Shown here: in pieces, positions 49,788 to 57,280 of the stretch
Position numbering within the stretch: position 1 is the stretch's first letter
Layout of the letters: every line of letters starts with the position of its first letter
Assembly: GCA_946554335.1 (NCBI GenBank)
Contig: CAMNSA010000003.1
Location: 186,001 to 250,000 of the forward strand
Reading direction: 5' to 3'
Length of the DNA stretch: 64,000 nt
Source: an uncultured Neglectibacter sp.
Lineage (GTDB): Bacteria; Bacillota; Clostridia; Oscillospirales; Acutalibacteraceae
Position numbers and translations under genes: made by a program
The notes under the pieces: model-generated
Told to the model about the DNA's origin: nothing
Database searches by the model: none
The model's input: only the letters and a program-made list of their open reading frames with translations

Positions 49788-51200
49788 ATGTATTGCCCGA
49801 ACTGTGGAAAAGAACTGAGTGAGGACGCCAGATTCTGCCCGGACTGCGGGACGCAGATCCCGATCCCAGCCGCGCAGACGCAGCAGACAGCCGTTTCCCA
49901 GCCTACTGTTTCGCAGCCGGACGCTTCTGTACAGCCCTCTCCTCTTCCCCAGCAGAGAGAGGATGTGCTTACGGGCTGCTCCACTTTCCGTGAGGGATAT
50001 TCTGAGCAGGAGGCTGTGGCAGAAAAAAGGCCTGCCGGGAAAAAGGCTTTGACCGCGGCCATTGTGGGCGCTGTGGTGGTGATCATCGCGGTGATCGCTT
50101 TGGTGTTCGCCTTTAAAGGAAGCTCTGAGAAGGCGGGAGAAAACAACCTCTTCTCCAAGGACGGCCTGCTGGTGGCGGGGCAGGAGGGAAAGAAGGGCTA
50201 TCTTGACAAAAACGGCGAGTTTGTGATCTCCCCCCTCTATGACGAGGCCCATCCCTTCACTGAAAACGGGCTGGCCAGAGTACGGGAGGGAATGAACTAC
50301 GGCTATATCAACAAAGAGGGAAAGTATGTGATCCAGCCGCAGTTTTCCAGAGCCGCCGATTTTGATGTAAACGGCCTGGCGGCAGTTTGTGTCAACGAAA
50401 AGTGGGGCTATATCAACGAAAATGGCGACACCGTGATCCAGCCGCAGTTCGATGACGCCGGTGAAACCTGGAGCAAGGGTCTGACGCCTGTAGGCGTGGG
50501 AGAAGAGGACGACCGCACCTATGGCTATATCAATGAAAAGGGACAGTATGTGATTGGGGCTCAGTTTTCCAATGCCGCCGGTTTTTCCGAAAACGGGTTG
50601 GCCTGTGTCCAGGACGACCTAAACGGGAGATACGGCTATATCATGCAGACCGGGGAATACGCCATTGAGCCTCTGTTCGACTATGCAGTTTCTTTCTTTT
50701 CAGATAATAAGCAGGCTCCGGTGCGGATGGGTAATTCTGAAACAGGCAAGTGGGGCCTGATCGATGAAACGGGAAATATAGTGGTTGAGCCTCAGTTTTC
50801 CTCCGCCTTTGTTTTTGGAAAAAATGGTTTGGCCCGGGTGAAGGATGCCCAGACCGGAAAATATGGCTTTATCAATGAAAAGGGAGAGTATGTCATAGAG
50901 CCTCAGTACGACCTGGCCTACTCCTTTGATGACGATACGGTAGTGCCGGTACGTGAGGGCGACTACAAAACCGGGAAGTGGGGCTATATCGGCAAGGACG
51001 GCGTTTACACGATCCCTCCCCGGTTTGAAGAGGCGGGACAGTTCAACAACGGCCTTGCCCCGGTCATGTATGATGGAAAGATGGGGTATATCGACGCCTC
51101 CGGAAACTATGTAATAGAGCCTAAATTCGATGAATTGCTCCTGGTCTTATATGGTAATTTCTTTGATGACGGCTACGCGGTGGTACGACAGGGTGGATAA
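49788..51200 (+). CDS. Zinc-ribbon, membrane-anchored WG-repeat protein, truncated by a stop codon
   Basis: A 470-residue protein. Residues 1-22 are a zinc ribbon (Cys3, 6, 17, 20), followed by a Gln/Pro linker, one membrane span (about residues 85-110) and nine WG (KWG) repeats of about 30-50 residues, each like WGYINENGDTVIQPQF. GGAAGGGAG precedes ATG 49788. The frame stops at TAA 51198-51200 directly after RQGG, yet the next codons in the same frame spell a tenth repeat unit (YGVIDQTGKFVIGPRF) to a TGA at 51270. A single AAA-to-TAA change would explain this. Function of WG-repeat proteins is poorly known; they often act in surface or stress contexts. Confidence 0.8.
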   Translation: MYCPNCGKELSEDARFCPDCGTQIPIPAAQTQQTAVSQPTVSQPDASVQPSPLPQQREDVLTGCSTFREGYSEQEAVAEKRPAGKKALTAAIVGAVVVIIAVIALVFAFKGSSEKAGENNLFSKDGLLVAGQEGKKGYLDKNGEFVISPLYDEAHPFTENGLARVREGMNYGYINKEGKYVIQPQFSRAADFDVNGLAAVCVNEKWGYINENGDTVIQPQFDDAGETWSKGLTPVGVGEEDDRTYGYINEKGQYVIGAQFSNAAGFSENGLACVQDDLNGRYGYIMQTGEYAIEPLFDYAVSFFSDNKQAPVRMGNSETGKWGLIDETGNIVVEPQFSSAFVFGKNGLARVKDAQTGKYGFINEKGEYVIEPQYDLAYSFDDDTVVPVREGDYKTGKWGYIGKDGVYTIPPRFEEAGQFNNGLAPVMYDGKMGYIDASGNYVIEPKFDELLLVLYGNFFDDGYAVVRQGG

Positions 51201-51272
51201 TACGGCGTTATCGACCAGACAGGAAAATTTGTGATCGGCCCGCGGTTTGAATCTCTGGGAGATACTTACTGA
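51201..51272 (+). pseudogene. Orphaned last WG repeat beyond the nonsense codon
   Basis: In frame with the WG-repeat gene after its TAA: YGVIDQTGKFVIGPRFESLGDTY then TGA. It keeps the repeat consensus with no further disruption, so the stop looks recent, or the TAA is read through, or it is a base error. Confidence 0.7.
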
Positions 51273-51322
51273 GCAAACCGGAAAAAAGAAAATTTCATCT
51301 CAGAGAAATATTTTGAAACTGC

Positions 51323-51351
51323 TTGACAAACAATAAGGCATACCGTATAAT
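51323..51351 (+). promoter_or_regulatory. Promoter of the tRNA pair
   Basis: Perfect TTGACA (51323-51328), 17 bases, perfect TATAAT (51346-51351), ending 37 bases before tRNA-Met. The best promoter in the window, as expected for stable RNA. Confidence 0.92.
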
Positions 51352-51388
51352 AAATACCGCTTCACTGCTTTGCTTTGGAGCGATATAT

Positions 51389-51465
51389 GGCGGCATAGCT
51401 CAGTTGGCTAGAGCATTCGGTTCATACCCGAAGTGTCGATGGTTCAAATCCATTTGCCGCTACCA
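51389..51465 (+). tRNA. tRNA-Met (anticodon CAT)
   Basis: 77 bases including an encoded CCA. The acceptor GGCGGCA pairs with TGCCGCT (one G-T), the D-arm has AGCTCAGTTGGCTAGAGC, the anticodon loop is TTCATAC, and the T-loop GGTTCAAATCC is intact. The paired 1-72 ends and D-arm fit elongator tRNA-Met (or an Ile CAU species needing lysidine); the initiator form is less likely since its unpaired 1-72 is absent. Confidence 0.93.
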
Positions 51466-51468
51466 TAT

Positions 51469-51543
51469 GGCCCGGTGGTCAAGCGGCTAAGACACCGCCC
51501 TTTCACGGCGGTAACACGAGTTCGATTCTCGTCCGGGTCACCA
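51469..51543 (+). tRNA. tRNA-Glu (anticodon TTC)
   Basis: 75 bases including CCA. GGCCCGG pairs with CCGGGTC; anticodon loop CTTTCAC; T-loop GTTCGATTC. It follows tRNA-Met by three bases in one transcript. Charged tRNA-Glu also feeds haem synthesis in species with that route. Confidence 0.95.
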
Positions 51544-51547
51544 GAAA

Positions 51548-51587
51548 AACGCCGGAATCCCGCGGGAGTCCGGTGTTCTTTTCATTT
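51548..51587 (+). terminator. Terminator of the tRNA operon
   Basis: AACGCCGGA/TCCGGTGTT stem with an inner TCCC/GGGA extension, followed by CTTTTCATTTTG. Confidence 0.75.
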
Positions 51588-51608
51588 TGTCTGACAGGAG
51601 GCTTTTCT

Positions 51609-52190
51609 ATGCTCAAAAAAACAGTCCTTTGCGCACTTTCCGCCCTGCTGCTGCTTTCCCTGTGCGCCTGCGGCGGGACCGGACAGACCATGGCAAATCT
51701 CACGGTGCCCGGAAACGGTCAGGGAGTTGTGAGCGCCGCGTCTCAGACCTCTCAGCCCGAAGGGTCACAGCCCGCAAGCTCCGAAGCGAAAACAGAGGGC
51801 GTGAAGATGGAGGACTGCGAGGACAACCTGGAGGGCCTTTGCAAATATTTAGAAGGCAATTACGCTGTGGCGGGAGACAAAGAAGAGATGTCCTTTCAGG
51901 AGATCGGCGCAAAAGGCGGCTATCGCTACCGGTTTACCTACAGCGGCAGAGTGGTACAGGTAGAGGTTTATGAGTACGACCTCCAGAACCTGGACGAAAA
52001 GGGAAAGGAATTCTTGGACAGCGGCAAGACCAAAGGCAGGATCACGGTGCTGGGGAACGAGGTCCCCGTCACCCTGTCCGCCAACGGAAAATATATGATG
52101 ATCTATACCAATGATAAGCCCAAGGAAGAGCAGAAAGCGCAGCAGGAGCGGGTGGAAGAGCTTTTCTCCGGGTTCAAGGCTGATTCGTAA
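51609..52190 (+). CDS. Small lipoprotein, unknown function
   Basis: A 193-residue lipoprotein: signal peptide LSALLLLSLCACGG (lipidated Cys near residue 21), a Ser/Gln/Pro spacer of about 40 residues, and a globular C-terminal domain of about 125 residues (KMEDCEDNLEGLCKYLEGNYAVAG, FQEIGAKGGYRYRFTYSGRVVQVEVYEYD). GGAGG lies before ATG 51609. Comparable lipoproteins occur widely in clostridia; I recognise no named family. Single gene with its own terminator. Confidence 0.7.
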   Translation: MLKKTVLCALSALLLLSLCACGGTGQTMANLTVPGNGQGVVSAASQTSQPEGSQPASSEAKTEGVKMEDCEDNLEGLCKYLEGNYAVAGDKEEMSFQEIGAKGGYRYRFTYSGRVVQVEVYEYDLQNLDEKGKEFLDSGKTKGRITVLGNEVPVTLSANGKYMMIYTNDKPKEEQKAQQERVEELFSGFKADS

Positions 52191-52199
52191 GATCGTTTT

Positions 52200-52234
52200 C
52201 CCCGCCCCAGGCATTTGTGGGCGGGGCTTCTTTT
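52200..52234 (+). terminator. Terminator of the small lipoprotein gene
   Basis: CCCCGCCC (52200-52207) and GGGCGGGG (52219-52226) with an 11-base loop, followed by CTTCTTTT. Confidence 0.85.
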
Positions 52235-52274
52235 GATAGAGAGTGAACCCAGGCCAGGGCAAGGAGGAAACGGC

Positions 52275-52907
52275 ATGAAAACAGAAGAGATGATCGAAAA
52301 AGCCATGAAAAGCTTGAAGGAGAACGGGATGGATCCCATTCTCGCAAAGACGAAGGAAGAGGCCGTCCGGGAAGTGGAAAAACTGCTGTGGAAGGGCGCT
52401 GTCATCTCCTGCGGCGGTTCTGTCACTCTGGCGGAAAGCGGGATCCTGGATCTGATGAGAAACGGGGACTATCTCTTTTTGGACCGGGAGAAGATGCCCA
52501 GAGAAGAGGTCTACGCAAAGACCTTTTCGGCGGACGTGTTTCTCACCAGCGCAAACGCCGTTACCCTGTCCGGAGAGCTTTACAATGTGGACGGCAACGG
52601 GAATCGAGTGGCGGCCATAGTTTACGGGCCGAAAAAGGTGATCGTGGTGGTAGGCGTCAACAAGCTGACGGAAGATATTCCTTCCGCTGTGGAGCGGGTG
52701 AGAAGGATCGCCGCGCCGAAAAACGCCGTTCGTCTTCACACGGGCACCCCCTGCGAGAAGACGGGGCACTGCTGCGCGTTGGGAGAGAAGGACATGACCG
52801 CCGGGTGCGCTTCTGAAAGCCGGATCTGCCGCCATTATCTGGTGACAGGCAAGCAGAAGGAGGGCAGGGTCCGGGTGATCCTGGTGGAAGAAGAGTTGGG
52901 ATACTAG
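52275..52907 (+). CDS. LUD-domain protein (LutC/YkgG-like)
   Basis: A 210-residue cytoplasmic protein of the LUD family. ISCGGSVTLAESGILDLM and DVFLTSANAVTLSGELYNVDGNGNRVAAIVYGPKKVIVVVG are its core, resembling a sugar-isomerase-like fold. The C-terminus carries five or six cysteines (TPCEKTGHCCALGEKD, AGCASESRICRHY), which may bind metal or an Fe-S cluster. AGGAGG precedes ATG 52275. LutC relatives aid lactate oxidation, but no lutA/lutB-like genes are next to it, so the role is open. Confidence 0.8.
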   Translation: MKTEEMIEKAMKSLKENGMDPILAKTKEEAVREVEKLLWKGAVISCGGSVTLAESGILDLMRNGDYLFLDREKMPREEVYAKTFSADVFLTSANAVTLSGELYNVDGNGNRVAAIVYGPKKVIVVVGVNKLTEDIPSAVERVRRIAAPKNAVRLHTGTPCEKTGHCCALGEKDMTAGCASESRICRHYLVTGKQKEGRVRVILVEEELGY

Positions 52908-52964
52908 TATATAAGGCCCTTGTTTTGGCAGATGGAAAGGGATCCTGAGAAAGGGGACGACTTT

Positions 52965-54359
52965 ATGCTGAAATTACCGCTTCGGAAAAGAAGCTCCTAT
53001 GAGATCGATATGGTAAACGGTCCTCTTTTGGGGAAGATCTTTCGGTTTGCCCTTCCGCTGGCGCTTTCGGGCATTTTGCAGCTGCTCTTTAATGCCGCGG
53101 ACATTGTGGTGGTGGGGCAGTTTGCCGGAAGCACCGCTTTGGCGGCGGTGGGCGCAACGGGAGCCATCACCAACCTGATCGTCACACTGTTCATGGGGAT
53201 CTCGGTGGGGGCCAATGTGCTGATCGCCCAGTATTACGGGGCGGGAAACCGAAGGGACTTAAACGAGACCGTACATACCGCCATTACGGCCAGCCTGGTG
53301 TTCGGCGTCGCTCTGGTGGGGGTGGGGATCGCCCTGTCCCGACCGATGCTCACCATGATGGATACGCCGGAAAAGGTGATTGAGCAGGCCACCCTCTATA
53401 TGCGCATCTATTTTGTGGGGATGCCGGTGCTGATGCTCTATAACTTCGGCGCGGCGGTGCTGCGGGCGGTGGGAGATACCCAGCGCCCTCTGTACTTCCT
53501 GCTGATCGCCGGAGTGATCAATGTGATCCTCAACTTGTTCTTCGTCATCGTGTGCCATCTGGGCGTGGCGGGAGTTGCCATTGCCACAGTGGCTTCTCAG
53601 GCGGTTTCCGCCGTGCTGGTCACCCTGTGCCTGATGAAAAGCGACGGGCCTTACCGGCTGGAGCTCAAACGTCTTCGCATCAAAAAGGATAAGCTCTGGA
53701 AAATGGCGAAGATCGGTCTGCCCGCTGGGATTCAGGGCGCCTCCTTCTCCATTTCCAATGTGCTGATCCAGTCCTCCATCAACTCCTTCGGAGATCTGGC
53801 CGTGGCGGGAAATACCGCGGGCGCCAATATCGAAAGCTTCGTTTCCGCCGCCATGGATTCCTTTTCTCAGGCGGCCTTGAGCTTCACCGGCCAGAATCTG
53901 GGAGCCGGGAAGCTCAAGCGGATCAGCCGGATCATGCTGCTCTGTCTGCTGCTGGGCTCCGGCATGGGGCTTCTGATGGGCGTGGGCGGGTACTTCGCCG
54001 CACCCCATCTTTTGGGGATCTATTCCAGCGACCCGGAGGTGATCCGGTTCGGCGTGCAGAGAATGAGCACGGTATGCGTGTTCCAGCTGCTGGGGGGTAT
54101 GATGGGAGTGATGGTGGGCGTGCTGAGAGGCATGGGCGCTTCCTTTGTGCCCATGGCCATCACCATCTCCTTTGTGTGCGGCTTCCGGGTGATCTGGATC
54201 TTTACCGTGTTTTCCGCCTTTCCCACCCTGACCGTATTGTACGCCTCCTACCCCATCACCTGGGGGCTGGCGGCGGTGTGCGACTTTATCTGCTATCTGC
54301 TGGTCAAGCGCCATATTGTAAAGAAGAGAAGCAAAGCTTTGGAAGAAAGCGCCGTTTAA
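52965..54359 (+). CDS. MATE-family efflux transporter (first copy)
   Basis: A 464-residue protein with twelve membrane spans. SYEIDMVNGPLLGKIFRFALPLALSGILQLLFNAADIVVVGQF is the clostridial MATE entry; GVAGVAIATVASQAVSAVLV and LPAGIQGASFSISNVLIQSSINSFG mark the second half. MATE pumps expel cationic drugs or metabolites using H+ or Na+. Start ATG 52965 follows GAAAGGGGA. The next gene is a close paralogue 37 bases on, so this is a tandem duplication. Confidence 0.9.
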   Translation: MLKLPLRKRSSYEIDMVNGPLLGKIFRFALPLALSGILQLLFNAADIVVVGQFAGSTALAAVGATGAITNLIVTLFMGISVGANVLIAQYYGAGNRRDLNETVHTAITASLVFGVALVGVGIALSRPMLTMMDTPEKVIEQATLYMRIYFVGMPVLMLYNFGAAVLRAVGDTQRPLYFLLIAGVINVILNLFFVIVCHLGVAGVAIATVASQAVSAVLVTLCLMKSDGPYRLELKRLRIKKDKLWKMAKIGLPAGIQGASFSISNVLIQSSINSFGDLAVAGNTAGANIESFVSAAMDSFSQAALSFTGQNLGAGKLKRISRIMLLCLLLGSGMGLLMGVGGYFAAPHLLGIYSSDPEVIRFGVQRMSTVCVFQLLGGMMGVMVGVLRGMGASFVPMAITISFVCGFRVIWIFTVFSAFPTLTVLYASYPITWGLAAVCDFICYLLVKRHIVKKRSKALEESAV

Positions 54360-54396
54360 AGCGGCGCTTTCCCTGCGAAAAAAGGAAGTGGAGAAA

Positions 54397-55815
54397 ATGT
54401 CCCTGTTTCACAGATCCTCCGGAAAGAAGGGCTCCTATGAGATCGATATGGTAAACGGACCCCTTTTGGGGAAGATCGTCCGGTTTGCCGTTCCGTTGGG
54501 GCTTTCGGGCATTTTGCAGCTGCTCTTTAACGCCGCGGACATTGTGGTGGTGGGCAAATTTGCCGGAAGCACCGCTTTGGCGGCGGTGGGCTCTACCAGC
54601 TCTTTGATCAATCTGATTGTCAACCTGTTCATTGGCCTTTCCATCGGCGCCAATGTGCTGGTGGCCAGGTGTTACGGGGCGGGACAGAAGAAGGACCTGA
54701 AGGAGGCTGTGCATACGGCCATCACCGCCAGCCTGGTGTGCGGGGCGGTGCTGGTGGTGATCGGGGTCACCCTGGCCCGGTCTCTGCTGTTTTTGATGGG
54801 CAGCCCGCCGAAGGTGATCGACCAGGCGGCCCTCTACATGCGCATTTTCTTTTTGGGGATGCCGGTGAATATGCTTTACAATTTCGGAGCGGCGGTGCTG
54901 CGGGCCGTGGGAGACACCAAGCGGCCCCTCTATTTTCTGCTGATCTCCGGAGTGGTCAATGTGATCCTCAACCTGTTCTTTGTCATCGTCTGCCATCTGG
55001 GCGTGGCTGGCGTGGCCATCGCCACGGTGGTATCCCAGGTCATTTCCGCCGTGCTGGTCATCCTGTGCCTGATGAAAAGCGACGGGCCTTACCGGCTGGA
55101 GTTTAAAAGCCTTGGGGTCAAAAAGGACAAGCTGCTGCAAATGGTGAAGATCGGCCTGCCCGCCGGAATTCAGGGAGCTATCTTCTCCATTTCCAATGTG
55201 CTCATCCAGTCCTCCATCAATTCCTTCGGAGATATTGCCATGGCAGGCAGCGCGGCCGCCGCCAATATCGAGGGCTTCGTATATACGGGGATGAACGCCT
55301 TTTATCAGGCGGCCTTGAGCTTTACCGGCCAGAACCTGGGGGCGGGAAAGCCCTCCCGCGTGAAAAAGATCATGGTTTTCTGCCTGCTGCTGGTTTCCGG
55401 CTGCGGGCTCGTTCTGGGCGTGGGCGCTTATCTTTTGGGACGGCCCCTTCTGGGGATCTACTCCTCTGACGCTCAGGTGATCGAGTACGGGCTTGAGCGG
55501 CTTGCGGTCATCTGCGCCCTCTATTTCCTGTGCGGCGTCATGGATGTGATGGTGGGGATGCTGCGGGGCATGGGCTATTCCATTGTCCCCATGATCGTTT
55601 CCATTGTGGGCGTCTGCGGGTTTCGAGTGGGGTGGATCTACACGGTGTTTTCTCTCAACCGCTCCCTGTTTGTGCTGTACCTTTCCTACCCGGTGAGCTG
55701 GGTGATCACCGGGGGATTCCATCTCATCTGTTACTTTTTCCTCTGCCGCAAAGTGCTTCGCCCCAAGATCCGAATGGAAAAGCAGGCCGTTTCCCGGGAG
55801 GGAGCGGGCCTGTAG
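54397..55815 (+). CDS. MATE-family efflux transporter (second copy)
   Basis: A 472-residue paralogue of the preceding gene. Both share SYEIDMVNGPLLGKI, the phrase AGSTALAAVG, MLYNFGAAVLRAVGDT, and VICHLGVAGVAIATV-like segments, with an estimated three-quarters of residues identical. The C-terminal third and loops vary more. ATG 54397 has AAGGAAG upstream. It probably shares the first gene's transcript. No regulator of the MarR or MerR type is adjacent. Confidence 0.9.
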   Translation: MSLFHRSSGKKGSYEIDMVNGPLLGKIVRFAVPLGLSGILQLLFNAADIVVVGKFAGSTALAAVGSTSSLINLIVNLFIGLSIGANVLVARCYGAGQKKDLKEAVHTAITASLVCGAVLVVIGVTLARSLLFLMGSPPKVIDQAALYMRIFFLGMPVNMLYNFGAAVLRAVGDTKRPLYFLLISGVVNVILNLFFVIVCHLGVAGVAIATVVSQVISAVLVILCLMKSDGPYRLEFKSLGVKKDKLLQMVKIGLPAGIQGAIFSISNVLIQSSINSFGDIAMAGSAAAANIEGFVYTGMNAFYQAALSFTGQNLGAGKPSRVKKIMVFCLLLVSGCGLVLGVGAYLLGRPLLGIYSSDAQVIEYGLERLAVICALYFLCGVMDVMVGMLRGMGYSIVPMIVSIVGVCGFRVGWIYTVFSLNRSLFVLYLSYPVSWVITGGFHLICYFFLCRKVLRPKIRMEKQAVSREGAGL

Positions 55816-55820
55816 CTCGG

Positions 55821-56513
55821 TCAAACAGCGAACCGGTGATTTCCGATGACGGCAATGACCTCTCTGGAAAAGATCCATTTGCTGGTAGCCTTTTTCGGAT
55901 TATAATAGTAGATCGCGCCGCCGGAAGGGTCTGAACCGTTGATAGCCTCCCGGGCGGCCTCATAAGCGGAGTCTGCCACGGCGGCATTGACTCCGCCGTC
56001 GTTTAAGCAGGAGAAAGCGCCGGGCTGATAGATGACCCCGGAAAGGGTGTTGGGGAAAGAGGGATGAGCGATCCGGTTCATGATGACGGCCCCCACGGCA
56101 ACTTGTCCCTCATAGGGCTCTCCTCTGGCTTCCGCGGAGATGATGCGGGCCAATAGCTGGAAATCGCTTTCGCTGTAGCCTCCCCAGCCCCCTTCCTGAG
56201 AGGGGCCGGAAAGCCCCAGGGCCTTCAGAGTGTCCTTTCCCACAATGCCGTCGGCCGAAAGGCCCTGATCCTTCTGAAAGGCAATGACCGCCTTCTGCGT
56301 CTGAGAGCCGAAAATGCCGTCAGCCTTGCCCGGGTCATATCCCAGCTCGATGAGGCGGGTCTGGATCTGAGTTACCTCTTCGCCGGAGGATCCGTATTTG
56401 GAAAGCGCCCTGGCACTGCCGGAAAGCATGAGCAGGACCATGATATTCAAAAGAAGAATGAGCAGAAGCTTCCAGAGAAACAGGGCGGCTTCTTTTTGCT
56501 TTTCGCGTTTCAT
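55821..56513 (-). CDS. sleB: Spore cortex-lytic enzyme/cell wall hydrolase, SleB-like
   Basis: A 230-residue secreted hydrolase. A membrane signal (about residues 11-33) is followed by a peptidoglycan-binding domain (GSSGEEVTQIQTRLIELGYDPGKADGIFGSQTQKAVIAFQKDQGL) and a Hydrolase_2 catalytic domain beginning LLARIISAEARGEPYEGQVAVGAVIMNR, with catalytic Glu in SAEARGE. SleB cleaves cortex peptidoglycan during germination, so its presence suggests spore formation. ATG 56513 has AAGGAAGGA upstream. The stop lies only five bases from the convergent MATE stop, with no terminator between. Confidence 0.88.
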   Translation of the reverse strand: MKREKQKEAALFLWKLLLILLLNIMVLLMLSGSARALSKYGSSGEEVTQIQTRLIELGYDPGKADGIFGSQTQKAVIAFQKDQGLSADGIVGKDTLKALGLSGPSQEGGWGGYSESDFQLLARIISAEARGEPYEGQVAVGAVIMNRIAHPSFPNTLSGVIYQPGAFSCLNDGGVNAAVADSAYEAAREAINGSDPSGGAIYYYNPKKATSKWIFSREVIAVIGNHRFAV

Positions 56514-56545
56514 AATCAGTTCCTTCCTTTTTTCGGGTTTCCCGC

Positions 56546-56586
56546 GGGCTGCTGCAAAATGAGCCATTTTGCAGCAGCCCCTTTTT
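56546..56586 (+). terminator. Strong plus-strand terminator upstream of sleB
   Basis: A perfect 16-pair stem (56546-56561 with 56565-56580), loop AGC, then CTTTTTC. On the plus strand it would stop transcripts coming from the MATE genes only after crossing the whole sleB gene in antisense. Confidence 0.8.
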
Positions 56587-56774
56587 CATATATATAGAAA
56601 AGATCGCTTTCTATTCGATACCATGCCCCGGCGAAACAGGGAAAACCAAAGAAATGATTTTCTCTGTTTCCGGATCCTGGATTTTCAGGAAATCGCAGCT
56701 TGCGGTCCTTCGATTTTCCCGGCAGATTTCGAAAATGAGGAATAAGATTGACCTATAAAGAGCAAAAAACATTC

Positions 56775-56803
56775 TTGACAGGTAAACCGAAAAGGAGTAT
56801 ATT
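56775..56803 (+). promoter_or_regulatory. Promoter of the BlaI/M56 operon
   Basis: Perfect TTGACA (56775-56780), 17 bases, TATATT (56798-56803), 40 bases before the GTG start. An AAAATATTTT palindrome just downstream (about 56815-56824) may be an operator for the repressor. Confidence 0.75.
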
Positions 56804-56842
56804 ATAAACGACACAAAATATTTTAGAAAAAGGGGAAGAAAA

Positions 56843-57280
56843 GTGTATCAGAGAAAATTGAGATTATCATTGAAAGAAGAAGAATTGATGGAGTACTATT
56901 GGACTTCGCAGGAGCCGATGACCAGTGTGGATCTGAGGAACTTCTGCACCGATCACAGCTGGCAGGAGAGCTATTTGAAAACGCTGATCCGCCACCTTTT
57001 GGAAAAGGGCCTGCTGGAGGAGTGCGGGACGAAGCTGCAGGGCGTCCATCATGTGAGGCTGTTCCGCCCTGCCAAAACCCGGGAGGAATACTACACGGAA
57101 TACGCGGCGGAGAGTCCCATTGACAGCGCGTTGTTTGCCAAGACCGCCGTGGGATTGGCAAAGGCAAAGGGCACCAGAGAGGAAAACGAAAAAATGATCT
57201 CAGAGCTGGAGAAAATGCTGGAGGAATATAAGAAGGAGGTCGGGGAGGAAAAGGCTCCTCCCGAGGAAAAGAAAAAATGA
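56843..57280 (+). CDS. BlaI/MecI-family transcriptional repressor
   Basis: A 145-residue winged-helix protein. LRLSLKEEELMEYYWTSQEPMTSVDLRNFCTDHSWQESYLKTLIRHLLEKGLLEE is the DNA-binding domain; the C-terminal helices (DSALFAKTAVGLAKAKGTREENEKMISELEKML) should dimerise. In known systems such repressors are cut by the protease of the partner sensor. The start is GTG 56843 after AAAGGGGAAG. It overlaps the M56 gene by four bases (ATGA). No beta-lactamase or PBP gene is next to it, so the regulon is likely the genes that follow. Confidence 0.85.
   Translation: MYQRKLRLSLKEEELMEYYWTSQEPMTSVDLRNFCTDHSWQESYLKTLIRHLLEKGLLEECGTKLQGVHHVRLFRPAKTREEYYTEYAAESPIDSALFAKTAVGLAKAKGTREENEKMISELEKMLEEYKKEVGEEKAPPEEKKK

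Noticed and set aside
51389-51543. tRNA pair as a phage or island attachment site
   Set aside because: No integrase and no direct repeat of the tRNA 3' end found nearby.
53259-55878. Long minus-strand frames opposite both MATE genes
   Set aside because: Antisense shadows; His/Gln-rich, repeated because the MATE genes are duplicated.
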